The notes under the pieces were generated by a model. It saw nothing but the letters and a program-made list of their open reading frames with translations. It ran no database searches and had not been told where the DNA came from. The position numbers and the translations under genes are program-made. From assembly GCA_964561105.1 (NCBI GenBank), contig CAZLOH010000010.1, positions 1 to 64,000 of the forward strand: DNA of 64,000 nucleotides, given 5' to 3'. Origin of the DNA: JADLHS01 sp964561105 (GTDB lineage: Bacteria; Verrucomicrobiota; Verrucomicrobiia; Limisphaerales; JADLHS01). Positions 37,170 through 45,798 of the stretch are shown in pieces; position 1 is the first letter of the stretch; each line of letters opens with the position of its first letter.

Positions 37170-37670
37170 TCACTCCGCCGGTTGCGGTTTTTTCTGCGTC
37201 ACACCGACCGAGGTCAAAAGCCGGGAGACAAACGAGCGGCGCCCGGAGCCATCACGCGCGGCCTCCCGTTTGGCCGGCTTCGACTTCGGGATCGCGGGCA
37301 GGCGCGTTTTGGCCGGCTTGGTGGTGGGTCGGCCGAGGTAGGGTTCGAGTTTGGCCGTGAGTTTCAGGACCAGTTGCTGGCTCTTGTATTCGAAGGTGTC
37401 CGACAGCCCCAGACAAATCACGGGCCGGTCAAACTCCTTTGTGCCAAACCGTTTCTCAATCGCCGTCACCTGGCTCTCATCAAAAACAAAAATCGCATCC
37501 GCCCAGTTCATGAGCTCCTGGGTCAACGGATTTTTCGCGAACGTGACCGTCCCGGCCGAACGCACTTCCAGGTCTGGTCGCACCCGATACAAATGCTCCG
37601 CCGTCAGGCTGCGCACCTTGTTCTGGCGGCAGACAAACAACACTCTGGGTTTCCGGGGTGGCTCGCTCAT
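37170..37670 (-). CDS. Low-molecular-weight phosphotyrosine phosphatase-like protein
   Basis: 166 residues. The P-loop CRQNKVRSLTAEH fits C-X5-R-S near the N-terminus, followed by VRSAGT and ELMNWADAIFVFDESQ, as in a compact LMW-PTP group. The catalytic Asp region DRPVICLGLSDTFEY is recognisable. The C-terminal 50 residues are a basic, Pro/Lys-rich tail absent from standard LMW-PTPs. ATG 37670 chosen over 37688. It is divergent from the pilus-like operon across about 100 bases; a functional tie is not shown. Confidence 0.72.
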   Translation of the reverse strand: MSEPPRKPRVLFVCRQNKVRSLTAEHLYRVRPDLEVRSAGTVTFAKNPLTQELMNWADAIFVFDESQVTAIEKRFGTKEFDRPVICLGLSDTFEYKSQQLVLKLTAKLEPYLGRPTTKPAKTRLPAIPKSKPAKREAARDGSGRRSFVSRLLTSVGVTQKKPQPAE

Positions 37671-37774
37671 CCCGTGTGAGGATAGCATACCGGATTCAGA
37701 CTCTGAAATGGAAAGTTTGCCCCACGGGACGGCACATTCGTGAGGAAGCCGGCCCGGTTTGGTCTTTTCAATTG

Positions 37775-38905
37775 ATGGCAGAAACTGGTATTGAATTGGA
37801 CATGCCCGCTGAAAACACGCTGAAAGCGCGAGGCCTCCCAGGGGTCAACGAACCGGCCCCTCAGATTCTCGCGCAGCTCATTCAACAGGCGGAACGCGCC
37901 GGGGCCAGCGACATTCATCTCCAGATGCGTGGCCCGGCGGCGGATGTGTCATTCCGCCTTGACGGAGTCATCGTGCCAACCACGGAACTGCCGGCCTCCG
38001 TAGCCGAGCGCGTGGTCGGCCGCATCAAGTTTCTCGCGCGCCTCAAGACCTACCAAGACTCGCTGCCGCAGGATGGCCGCATCGAACACGCCGAACTGGG
38101 AAGCCAGCACGACATCCGCGTGGCGACTTATCCGACCGTGACCGGTGAAAAAATTGTTTTGCGACTTTTCAATGCCACCGCCGTCAAGCGCGTGGGCAAT
38201 CTGGGCCTGGCGGAGTCCGCGCAAGCCGCGTTGGAAAACTTCCTGTCCCAAACCACCGGCCTGATGTTGCTCACCGGGCCGGCGGGCAGCGGCAAGACCA
38301 CCACCATTTACGCCTGCCTGCGCCGGCTTGTCGAACAGGGCGGACGCCACATCATCACCATTGAAGATCCGGTCGAGCAAATCGTTCCGGGCACAATGCA
38401 AACCGAAATCAACGAAGCCATTGGCCTTGACTTCGCCAGCGCCTCCCGCCACCTCCTGCGTCAGGATCCACAGGCGCTCATTATCGGCGAGATTCGCGAC
38501 GAAGAAACCGCCAACCTCGCGGTGCGGGCTGGCCTCACCGGACACCTGGTGATCTCAACCTTGCACGCCGGCTCCTGCCGCGGCGTGTTCGAGCGCTTGC
38601 TCGTTTTGTGCCCCGACCACTCCGCCATCGCCTCCGCAGTGGAACTGGTGTTGAACCAGCGATTGATCCGCCGCCGATGTCCAGACTGCGACGGTGCCAG
38701 ATGCGCAACCTGTTTGCATACGGGCTATCAGGGCCGGTTGCCGCTGGTGGAATGGTTGCGCCTGACCGAGTCCATGCGCCGACAAGTCCGGGCCGCCGAA
38801 CTCCAAGACATCAACCCTAACCCGACGCTGGCGGAATCCGCCCGTGATCTTTTGCGCCTGGGCTTGTCTGATCCGCGAGAAATACAACGTGTGCTGGGCC
38901 TATGA
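37775..38905 (+). CDS. GspE/PilB-type secretion ATPase, short form
   Basis: 376 residues. It has the N2 domain (APQILAQLIQQAERAGASDIH), Walker A GPAGSGKTTTIY, the Asp box (IITIEDPVEQIVPG), Walker B (QDPQALIIGEIRDEETA), the His box (TGHLVISTLHAG), and the CPDC...CATC zinc motif of GspE/PilB. It lacks the N1/MshEN domain present in typical proteins of more than 500 residues, so the link to an inner-membrane GspL/PilM-type platform may be missing or different. It powers assembly of a pilus or pseudopilus. ATG 37775 assumed; ATG 37802 also possible. ATGA overlap with the next gene. Confidence 0.85.
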   Translation: MAETGIELDMPAENTLKARGLPGVNEPAPQILAQLIQQAERAGASDIHLQMRGPAADVSFRLDGVIVPTTELPASVAERVVGRIKFLARLKTYQDSLPQDGRIEHAELGSQHDIRVATYPTVTGEKIVLRLFNATAVKRVGNLGLAESAQAALENFLSQTTGLMLLTGPAGSGKTTTIYACLRRLVEQGGRHIITIEDPVEQIVPGTMQTEINEAIGLDFASASRHLLRQDPQALIIGEIRDEETANLAVRAGLTGHLVISTLHAGSCRGVFERLLVLCPDHSAIASAVELVLNQRLIRRRCPDCDGARCATCLHTGYQGRLPLVEWLRLTESMRRQVRAAELQDINPNPTLAESARDLLRLGLSDPREIQRVLGL

Positions 38906-39885
38906 AAACCGACGAATTCGCCTTCTTCAATGAACAGCTCGCCGCGATGCTGCGAGATGGCATTCCACTCGAAGGCGCGCTGCAACGCCTCTGCGCCGAG
39001 ATGCGCCAAAGCGAGTTGCGCAGCGAGTTGCAGGCGCTGGCCGACGACCTTGCCAAAGGCGTGCCGCTGCGGGAAGCCATCCGCCCGCGCCATCTGCCGG
39101 AACTTTACCGGTGTCTGATCGAAGTGGGCGCCCAAAGCAACGACCTGCCAGGGGTGTTAACCTTGATCGCCGATCACTACCAGCGCCGCTACACCCTCCT
39201 GATGCGACTGAAGGGATTATTGGTTTATCCGCTGATTGTGCTCGCCGCCGCGTTGGTTCTCTCCACGCTGCTGGCGTATCTATTGGATCATCTGGTCTGG
39301 CCCAGCCTCTCCTCCATTTCGACGCAAATCTCGCGTTCCAGCTTCCATGTGGCGCTCTGGTTTTCGCCGGTCATCCTGGCCGGACTTCTGGTTGGCGCCG
39401 TGGCCACCCTGACTCTCCCGTGGCTGCGCCGCGTGGTCCGCTGGCGCGTGCCGACGTTCCGCGACTCCAGCCTCGCGCAGATTGCTTCCTCCCTGTCGTT
39501 GCTGCTCCGCAACGGAGTGGCGATGGACCACGCATTGGCGCTGGTGGAACGCATGGAGCAAGGCTCACCGGCCAGCCGGGAAATCTCCGTATGGCGACAA
39601 CGCCTCGCCGCCGGCCACGGCCGGTTCGTGGACATGGCCCCGGCCGGTCGCGCTTTCCCGCCGCTGTTCATCTGGCTCGTCGAACACGGGCGCGAAGACC
39701 TGGCCGCCGGCTTTCAACGTGCGGCCGAGATTTATCAATCCCGCGCCGCACATCGCGCCGAACTCTTGCTTTACTCTGCCCTGCCTTGCTCCGTCCTGGC
39801 GTTGGGCCTGTTGATCATGCTGCAAATCCAACCGGTGCTGGCTTCCTTGGCCCAGATCATGGGCCAGCTCGGTGGAACCGATTGA
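38902..39885 (+). CDS. GspF/PilC-family inner-membrane platform protein (first copy)
   Basis: 327 residues with two T2SF domains: FNEQLAAMLRDGIPLEGALQRL at the N-terminus, then a TM pair (about 100-125 and 150-175), a second cytoplasmic half with SLLLRNGVAMDHALALVERM, and a C-terminal TM (LLLYSALPCSVLALGLLIML). About 70-80 residues shorter than PilC because the leader before the first domain is absent. Starts inside the ATPase stop (ATGA). Confidence 0.82.
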   Translation: MKTDEFAFFNEQLAAMLRDGIPLEGALQRLCAEMRQSELRSELQALADDLAKGVPLREAIRPRHLPELYRCLIEVGAQSNDLPGVLTLIADHYQRRYTLLMRLKGLLVYPLIVLAAALVLSTLLAYLLDHLVWPSLSSISTQISRSSFHVALWFSPVILAGLLVGAVATLTLPWLRRVVRWRVPTFRDSSLAQIASSLSLLLRNGVAMDHALALVERMEQGSPASREISVWRQRLAAGHGRFVDMAPAGRAFPPLFIWLVEHGREDLAAGFQRAAEIYQSRAAHRAELLLYSALPCSVLALGLLIMLQIQPVLASLAQIMGQLGGTD

Positions 39886-39894
39886 GGTTGGGTT

Positions 39895-41040
39895 GTGGGC
39901 GAATTTGCTGACATCGCGCTCCGAGTTGTAATCACGCTGCTGCTGTTATTGGCGTGGGCCATGACGCTCGGCGGCGTCCTGTTCTTGTTGCACTTTCTGC
40001 TGTCGCTGCCCTTGCGCCGCGCGGAAAGAGCGCGCACGATTCTCGATCTGATCGAGACAGCGCTTCAATGCGGCGAACCGGTCGAACCGGCGTTGATCTC
40101 GGTTTCGCAGAGTCGCGAGCAATCGGTGGGGGTGCGTTTTCACCTGTTCGCCGCGTGGCTGGAGAGGGGACTCCGGTTGGACGAAGCCCTCAAACGCGTT
40201 CCCCGTCTGCTGCCGCCTGGCATCGTCGCCATGCTCAAGACGGGTCAACAAATGGGCGACTTGCGAAAAATTCTTCCCGCCTGCCGGCAACTGCTGGCCG
40301 ATTCGGTCTCGGAGACCCGGAGCGCGCTAAACTACCTCGTGGTCATCACGTTCGTCGTTTCGCCGGCAACCATCTTTGTGTTTTGGCTGACGGCGGCCGT
40401 CGTCTTCCCAAGGTTCGTGGAAATCAGCAATGGTCTGGGCGTGGGCCAACCCACGGGCAGCCAGTTGATGCTCTCTTATCGGTTCGCCTTTATTTGGGTT
40501 CAATGCTTGCTGCAGCTATTTGTCTGGTTGTTCGCCCTGGTCCATGTGCTCGGCCCCCGGGCGCGCGCGTGGCTCCCGGGTTTTGACCGATTGAGCTGGC
40601 GGTTGCCTTGGCGGCGCAAACGGATGCTACGCGATTTTTCCGTCATGCTCGCCACCTTGCTTGACGCCGGAATGCCCGAGCCGGAAGCCGTGCGTCTCGC
40701 CGCGGATTGCACGGTCAACTCCGTGTTCCAGCGACGCGCCACCCGCGCCTTGCACGCGCTGCAACAAGGCCGGTCGTTGACGGACGCCGTGTCGGAGCTG
40801 GATGACAGCGGTGAGTTTCGCTGGCGGCTGACGAACGCCACCCACGCTCACAGCGGTTTCCTCACCGCCCTGGGCGGCTGGCACGACGCGCTCAACGCCA
40901 AGGCGTTTCAGAACGAGCAAGCGGCCGCCCACATCATTTCCACGTCCCTGGTGTTGTTGAACGGCATGTTCGTCGCGGCGGTCGTCATATCGGTTTTTTC
41001 GTTTCTGATTTCCATCGTCAACGCAGGAGTCCTATGGTGA
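39895..41040 (+). CDS. GspF/PilC-family protein (second copy)
   Basis: 381 residues from GTG 39895. An extra N-terminal TM (LRVVITLLLLLAWAMTLGGVLFLLHFLL) precedes T2SF-like half 1 (ETALQCGEPVEPAL...MLKTGQQMGDLRKIL), a TM region, half 2 (DFSVMLATLLDAGMPEPEAVRLAADC) and a C-terminal TM. Divergent from the first copy, so paralogues rather than a recent duplicate. The start lies 9 bases after the first copy. Two GspF proteins in one operon suggest a heterodimeric platform. Confidence 0.78.
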   Translation: MGEFADIALRVVITLLLLLAWAMTLGGVLFLLHFLLSLPLRRAERARTILDLIETALQCGEPVEPALISVSQSREQSVGVRFHLFAAWLERGLRLDEALKRVPRLLPPGIVAMLKTGQQMGDLRKILPACRQLLADSVSETRSALNYLVVITFVVSPATIFVFWLTAAVVFPRFVEISNGLGVGQPTGSQLMLSYRFAFIWVQCLLQLFVWLFALVHVLGPRARAWLPGFDRLSWRLPWRRKRMLRDFSVMLATLLDAGMPEPEAVRLAADCTVNSVFQRRATRALHALQQGRSLTDAVSELDDSGEFRWRLTNATHAHSGFLTALGGWHDALNAKAFQNEQAAAHIISTSLVLLNGMFVAAVVISVFSFLISIVNAGVLW

Positions 41041-41426
41041 TCCTCACAAGCCCGTCGTTCCGTTCTCGTCCACACCACGCCCGCGCGGCCCTGATGGTCG
41101 AGCTCATGGTTGGCATTGCCATCCTCGGCATCGCCGTTTTGCCACTGGCCTACTCCTTCGCCAAGGAGCATCAATATCTGCGCGCCTGCTATCAACGCGC
41201 CGTGGCCATGGAAATTGTGGATGGCGAAATGGAGGTCCTGCTCGCTGGGGACTGGCACTCCTTCACCAACGGCGTTCACACACTCACCCCGCGCGCGCAG
41301 TCGTCGGCCAACCTGCCGCCCGGCCGGCTGCAACTCACCGTTGCCGGCAAGAATCTGCGATTGGCATGGCTGCCGTCGGGTAGAGACCAAGGTGGCCAGG
41401 TCGTCCGGGAGGCGACGGCTCGATGA
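41034..41426 (+). CDS. Prepilin-like protein (GspI/GspH-like)
   Basis: 130 residues. RAALMVELMVGIAILGIAVLPL is a type IV prepilin-type hydrophobic helix with Glu at +5 relative to an Ala-Leu junction (A^LMVEL), preceded by a basic leader of about 19 residues. The soluble part is short (around 90 residues). The residue before the cleavage point is Ala rather than the usual Gly, which may lower processing. It overlaps the preceding gspF by seven bases. Confidence 0.65.
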   Translation: MVILTSPSFRSRPHHARAALMVELMVGIAILGIAVLPLAYSFAKEHQYLRACYQRAVAMEIVDGEMEVLLAGDWHSFTNGVHTLTPRAQSSANLPPGRLQLTVAGKNLRLAWLPSGRDQGGQVVREATAR

Positions 41427-41941
41427 ACTGCAAGCTTCACCAATCCCGACCCCGGCAACACTGCCCGGGTGGGGGCGGCTTTTTGCTCATGGAGTGTATT
41501 GTTTACATCGGACTGGTGTTCGTCATTTTTGGTTTGGGCACGCTGGCCTTTTACCGTTGCTTCGACAACATGAAAGCCCTGCGGCGCAACTCCGACGACA
41601 TCACGCGGGTCCTGAGCGCCGGCGAGCTCTGGCGGGAAGACATTCGCGCCGCCACCAAACCAATTCATTTTGAAACGAGCGATCAACTGTTGCTCATTCC
41701 CCATCGGGCGGGCGAAGTCGCCTACAAGTTCGCCGGGAATCAAGTTTCCCGCCGAACCGGCCCCAACGCACCCTGGGTGGTGCTGCTGCCCAAAGTGGAG
41801 AATTCGCGGATGCAAGCCGCACCACGCGCGTCGGTGACGGCCTGGCAATGGGAACTGGAGCTGGCAACTCTGCGCAAACCTGCCGTCATCCGTCCGCTGT
41901 TCACCTTCACCGCCGTACCCGGCGCAACCACGCCACCATGA
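41423..41941 (+). CDS. Prepilin-like protein (GspJ-like)
   Basis: 172 residues. GGGFLLMECIVYIGLVFVIFGL shows the canonical prepilin processing site G^FLLME with Glu5 and a hydrophobic helix. A globular domain of about 130 residues follows, in the size range of the minor pseudopilins GspJ/PilW. ATGA overlap with the preceding gene. The basic leader is about 20 residues. Confidence 0.72.
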   Translation: MNCKLHQSRPRQHCPGGGGFLLMECIVYIGLVFVIFGLGTLAFYRCFDNMKALRRNSDDITRVLSAGELWREDIRAATKPIHFETSDQLLLIPHRAGEVAYKFAGNQVSRRTGPNAPWVVLLPKVENSRMQAAPRASVTAWQWELELATLRKPAVIRPLFTFTAVPGATTPP

Positions 41942-42174
41942 GACTGCTCGAATCAACCCGCCGCCATCACCAGAATCAGCGCGGATTCCTCGTCATTGCC
42001 TTGCTGGCGCTCATTTCGATTATGCTGATCTACATCGCGGCCAACCTGCACGTCCTGGCGTCGCTCAAACGAGACATCCGGTTGCTCGAGCAAAAACAGG
42101 TGCAACGACTGAACCGGACATTTCCTTCCCCAACTGCGGCGAACACGAACTCCCCGCCCGCCACTGTGCCATGA
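41938..42174 (+). CDS. Short prepilin-like protein
   Basis: 78 residues: a basic leader, then QRGFLVIALLALISIMLIYIA, a G^FLVIALL junction like GspK/PilX minor pilins but with no Glu5. After the helix comes only a coiled-coil-like stretch (ASLKRDIRLLEQKQVQRLNR) and a Pro/Thr-rich tail. The absence of a globular head is unusual; it could be a tip or anchor subunit, or a 3'-truncated GspK. ATGA overlaps on both sides. Confidence 0.6.
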   Translation: MRLLESTRRHHQNQRGFLVIALLALISIMLIYIAANLHVLASLKRDIRLLEQKQVQRLNRTFPSPTAANTNSPPATVP

Positions 42175-42470
42175 CACCTCCGCCTCTCAATCCAGTGGCG
42201 ATGGACAGGATCGAAGTGATTGAACGCTCGCTGCGATGCTTCACTTATGGACTGATCGGACTATTGCCGGGGCTGGGCGCGCCTTTTGCCGCCATAGCCA
42301 TCGTCAACCACTTCCGGGTCAGCGGCCGTTGCGGCGGCCAATGGAATCCCGCCCGCCGCTATCTCGCATGGGGATTGGTTGCCGCGCTCGCCGGATTATC
42401 CGCGACCTTGGCGCTCACCGCCATTATTGCCTTGGCCATCGCTCTTCCGCCGACCGGTTCGTCCGGGTGA
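42171..42470 (+). CDS. Small two-TM membrane protein, hypothetical
   Basis: 99 residues with two hydrophobic segments (FTYGLIGLLPGLGAPFAAIAIV and YLAWGLVAALAGLSATLALTAIIALAIAL) separated by a basic loop containing RCGGQWNPARR. I recognise no family. It overlaps the 78-residue prepilin by four bases, so it is the last gene of the operon and may be a membrane accessory of the apparatus. Confidence 0.6.
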   Translation: MTPPPLNPVAMDRIEVIERSLRCFTYGLIGLLPGLGAPFAAIAIVNHFRVSGRCGGQWNPARRYLAWGLVAALAGLSATLALTAIIALAIALPPTGSSG

Positions 42471-42534
42471 TTGCGAACGGTTTTTTCGTCTTTGATTTTC
42501 GACCCCGTGCCGTACCCTCCCGGGCGTTCAGAAA

Positions 42535-44028
42535 ATGGGATTGAGCTTTTACAACACCTTGTCGCGTTCGGTGCAGGAATTTGCCCCGCTGGACCCCCAG
42601 GCCAAAAAAGTCGGCCTGTATTGCTGCGGGCCGACGGTTTATGACTTCGCGCACATCGGCAACTGGCGCACATTCGTCTTCGCCGACCTTGTCCGGCGTT
42701 ATCTCGCCTTCAAAGGTTACACGGTCCAACACGTCATGAACATCACCGACGTGGAGGACAAAATCATCCGCCGCGTCCGCGAAACCATGATTCCGCTCCG
42801 CGAGTTCACCCGCCGATACGAGCAGGCATTCCTCGACGATCTGCAGGCGTTGAATTGCCTCCCGCCGCACCACACGCCCCGGGCCACGGAGCATATCCCC
42901 GAGATCATTGCGCTCATTGAGAAACTCATCGCACGGGGCATTGCCTATCAGGCCGCCGATGGCTCGGTCTATTTCAGCATCGAGAAATATCGCGCGGGCG
43001 GCTGTCACTACGGCCAGCTCGTGAAGTTGAACTTCGACGAAATGCGCGTGGGCGAACGCGTAGCCTCCGATGAATACGACAAGGAGGCGCTGGCCGACTT
43101 TGCGCTCTGGAAGGCGCGCGTCCCGGATGATGGCGACGTCTTTTGGTCCAGTCCGTGGGGCGAAGGCCGGCCCGGCTGGCATATCGAGTGTTCCGCCATG
43201 AGCATGAAAGTGCTTGGCCAGAGCTTCGATCTGCATCTCGGGGGCGAGGACCTGAAATTTCCGCATCACGAGGACGAGATCGCTCAAAGCGAAGGCGCGA
43301 CCTGCCGGCCCTTCGTGAAATACTGGCTGCACGGCGCGCACCTGCTGGTCGAAGGCAAGAAGATGAGCAAGTCGCTCGGAAACTTCTTCACGCTCCGCGA
43401 TTTGGTGGCCAAAGGATTTAAGGAACGGGAAGTTCGCTATCTGTTCTTCACCGCCCATTATCGCGAGACGTTCAATTTCACGCTCGATGGACTCACGGGT
43501 GCGCGCAGGGCACTTGGCCGAATAACGGAGTGCCTGAATAGAGTCCTCGAGTATTGCGACGACCCTCAACAGGAAATTGTTTATGTTCGCAATCATCCAG
43601 AATCCAAACTGATTGAAGATTTCAAAACCGCCTTGGACGACGATTTAAATGTCTCAAGGGCATGGGGCGTAGTTTTCGAGTGGGTTCGAGAGTTAAATAG
43701 GTTGCTCTCCCAAAATGTTCTATCACGAGACCAGGCCGTGAGCGCAATTTTTGCGTGGGAGGAACTCGATATGGTCCTTGGTCTGAAATTAAAGTTGAGG
43801 TCGGCTTTTCGAATGCGCAATGTTCCAGGCGTAGTACCTGTTGGTCAGCTTGCTGTCTCGGAAGGCGATTTGTCAGCACCTGTGGATATTCAATTGCTCT
43901 TGACGCAAAGGATGGCAGCCCGTGCCGCTAAAAACTTTCAACGCAGCGATCAAATTCGCGAGGAATTGAAAGCCAAGGGCTGGGTCGTTGAAGATTCGCC
44001 GAAGGGACCAAAACTCAAACGGCTGTGA
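42535..44028 (+). CDS. cysS: Cysteine--tRNA ligase
   Basis: Class I synthetase, 497 residues. Seen: CCGPTVYDFAHIGNWRTF (zinc Cys and HIGH), GWHIECSAMS and GGEDLKFPHHEDE (remaining zinc ligands), GKKMSKSLGNFFTL (KMSKS), and the helical C-terminus ending with RSDQIREELKAKGWVVEDSP. The 3' third (about 43520-43960) is markedly more AT-rich than the rest of the gene and its neighbours. Followed by tmk with a four-base overlap. Confidence 0.96.
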   Translation: MGLSFYNTLSRSVQEFAPLDPQAKKVGLYCCGPTVYDFAHIGNWRTFVFADLVRRYLAFKGYTVQHVMNITDVEDKIIRRVRETMIPLREFTRRYEQAFLDDLQALNCLPPHHTPRATEHIPEIIALIEKLIARGIAYQAADGSVYFSIEKYRAGGCHYGQLVKLNFDEMRVGERVASDEYDKEALADFALWKARVPDDGDVFWSSPWGEGRPGWHIECSAMSMKVLGQSFDLHLGGEDLKFPHHEDEIAQSEGATCRPFVKYWLHGAHLLVEGKKMSKSLGNFFTLRDLVAKGFKEREVRYLFFTAHYRETFNFTLDGLTGARRALGRITECLNRVLEYCDDPQQEIVYVRNHPESKLIEDFKTALDDDLNVSRAWGVVFEWVRELNRLLSQNVLSRDQAVSAIFAWEELDMVLGLKLKLRSAFRMRNVPGVVPVGQLAVSEGDLSAPVDIQLLLTQRMAARAAKNFQRSDQIREELKAKGWVVEDSPKGPKLKRL

Positions 44029-44675
44029 AGGGACTGTTCATCACCTTTGAGGGCACGGAGGGCAGCGGCAAGAGCACTCAGGTGCCCTTGCTGGTCGAGC
44101 GACTGCGCGAATGGGGGCACGTCGTGCGCGTCTTTCGCGAACCGGGCGGCACGCCCATCGGCGAGGAAATCCGCCACACCCTCAAACACAGTCACGCCAA
44201 CGCGGCCATGACGCCGGAAGCCGAGCTGCTCCTGATGAACGCCAGCCGCGCCCAGCTCGTGCGCGAAGTCATCCGCCCGGCGTTGTCGCGCGGTGAGATC
44301 ATCGTGTGCGACCGGTTCTACGATTCCACCACGGCGTATCAAGGTTACGGTCGAAAACTCGATTTGCAGAACGTCCGCAGCCTCATTGACATCGCCGTGG
44401 GCGACACCCGGCCGGACCTGACCTTGTTTCTCAAAATTCCGCCCGCCGTGAGCGAGGAACGCCTTCGCTCGCGCCAAGCCACGATGCCGTTCATCCGCGA
44501 CCGCATCGAGGAGGCTGATCGCGCCTTCTTCGAGCGCGTGGCGCAAGGCTACGACGCGATCGCCGCGGCCGAGCTGGCGCGCGTCAAGACCATCAATGCC
44601 GCCGCCACCATCGAAGAGGTGCAATCGTCCATCTGGCGGCTGGTCGCGCCGCTCGTGGCCACAGGCAGCGCCTGA
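44025..44675 (+). CDS. tmk: Thymidylate kinase
   Basis: Phosphorylates dTMP to dTDP. Seen: P-loop FEGTEGSGKSTQ, the REPGGTPIGEEIR motif, the DRFYDSTTAYQGYGR substrate segment, and TLFLKIPP before the lid. 216 residues. GTG start inside the cysS stop (GTGA overlap), indicating coupled translation. Confidence 0.94.
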   Translation: MKGLFITFEGTEGSGKSTQVPLLVERLREWGHVVRVFREPGGTPIGEEIRHTLKHSHANAAMTPEAELLLMNASRAQLVREVIRPALSRGEIIVCDRFYDSTTAYQGYGRKLDLQNVRSLIDIAVGDTRPDLTLFLKIPPAVSEERLRSRQATMPFIRDRIEEADRAFFERVAQGYDAIAAAELARVKTINAAATIEEVQSSIWRLVAPLVATGSA

Positions 44676-44736
44676 ACATGCGATTTGCCGAACGGGAGAA
44701 ACCAGCTACCTTCCTGCCAACGGGAAGCCAAAAATC

Positions 44737-45069
44737 GTGATTGAAGAAACCATCAAGCAAATTGAAGCCCGGATTCAAGCAGCCGAGTCGCTCACGCCTG
44801 AACGGCAACGGGAACTGGTCACTTTGCTCGCCACGCTGAAGACCGAGGCGGCGGAACTGGCCAAGACGCACCAGGCACAGGCGCAGAACATCGTCGGCTT
44901 CACCCAGGCCAGCACCCACGAAGCCACGCGCCCGACGCAGGATCCGCAGTTGCTCAATCAATCGGTGGAAACCTTGCGGCACTCGGTGGCGGAGTTTGAA
45001 AAGTCCCATCCTCGTCTGGCGCAAATCGTCAACAGCATCAGCACCGTACTGTCGAACAGCGGTATTTGA
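44737..45069 (+). CDS. DUF4404-like small protein
   Basis: 110 residues from GTG 44737. Helical, with ETIKQIEARIQAAESLTPERQRELVTLLATLKTEAAEL and SVETLRHSVAEFEKSHPRL, the heptad-like pattern of DUF4404. No function known. About 60 bases after tmk; convergent with plsC. Confidence 0.6.
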   Translation: MIEETIKQIEARIQAAESLTPERQRELVTLLATLKTEAAELAKTHQAQAQNIVGFTQASTHEATRPTQDPQLLNQSVETLRHSVAEFEKSHPRLAQIVNSISTVLSNSGI

Positions 45070-45144
45070 GCCAGTGGAGCGCCGGCCTCCGACCCGATAA
45101 ATCTCGGCACACCCGCGTCAGTCGGATGAGAAACCGGCGGCGCC

Positions 45145-45798
45145 TTACGGAAATTCCTCCTTGTCCTCACAGGGCTGCAGCTTCGCAATCGCCGCCATGA
45201 TTTGATCCGCGACTTCCTGATAAATCGCTTTCAAGCGCGGCTTCGTGCAGGTCCTGGCCTCGGCCCGAAGTTCGGCGAAATACATTGGCTGGCCGTACTT
45301 GGCCATGATTTTGTGCGGCCGAGGAAACGGGACCTCTTTGCCGAACGCCTCGAACGTGCCGAACACCCGCACCGGCACCACGGGCGCACTGGACTTGATC
45401 ACGGTCAACCCGATTCCCGAGCGCGCGGGTTGCAGTTTCCCATCGAGCGTGCGTGTGCCTTCCGGGAACAGGATGATGCCGCCACCCGCCAGCAGCCGGT
45501 CCAGAATGGCTTTTAAGCCCCGCGCGCCACCGCCCTCCCGATCCACCGGCACGGCGTCCCAATTGCGCAACACCCAGCCGACGCCCCAGAAGCGAAACAG
45601 CGACTCGCGCGCGAGGTAGCTGATACCACGGTGAAGAGCGGTGCCAACCAGCGGCGGATCCAGAATGCTCGCGTGATTGGACGCCAGGATCACCGGTCCG
45701 GAACCGGGCACGCGCTCGGAATTGAACCATTCGACGCGGAAATAAATCCGGTAGGCGATTCGGAAAAACAGCCAGCCGCAATAATAGACCGGATTCAT
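45145..45798 (-). CDS. plsC: 1-acyl-sn-glycerol-3-phosphate acyltransferase
   Basis: Membrane-associated acyltransferase of phospholipid synthesis, 217 residues. The catalytic NHASILDPP (H-X4-D) and FPEGTRTLDG motifs are present, with a hydrophobic N-terminus. ATG 45798 overlaps the cmk stop by four bases. The tyrA-aroA-cmk-plsC order on the minus strand resembles gene clusters seen in several bacteria. Confidence 0.92.
   Translation of the reverse strand: MNPVYYCGWLFFRIAYRIYFRVEWFNSERVPGSGPVILASNHASILDPPLVGTALHRGISYLARESLFRFWGVGWVLRNWDAVPVDREGGGARGLKAILDRLLAGGGIILFPEGTRTLDGKLQPARSGIGLTVIKSSAPVVPVRVFGTFEAFGKEVPFPRPHKIMAKYGQPMYFAELRAEARTCTKPRLKAIYQEVADQIMAAIAKLQPCEDKEEFP

Noticed and set aside
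45070..45144. Bidirectional terminator between DUF4404 and plsC
   Set aside because: GC-rich partial complementarity exists but no consistent stem or T tract on either strand.
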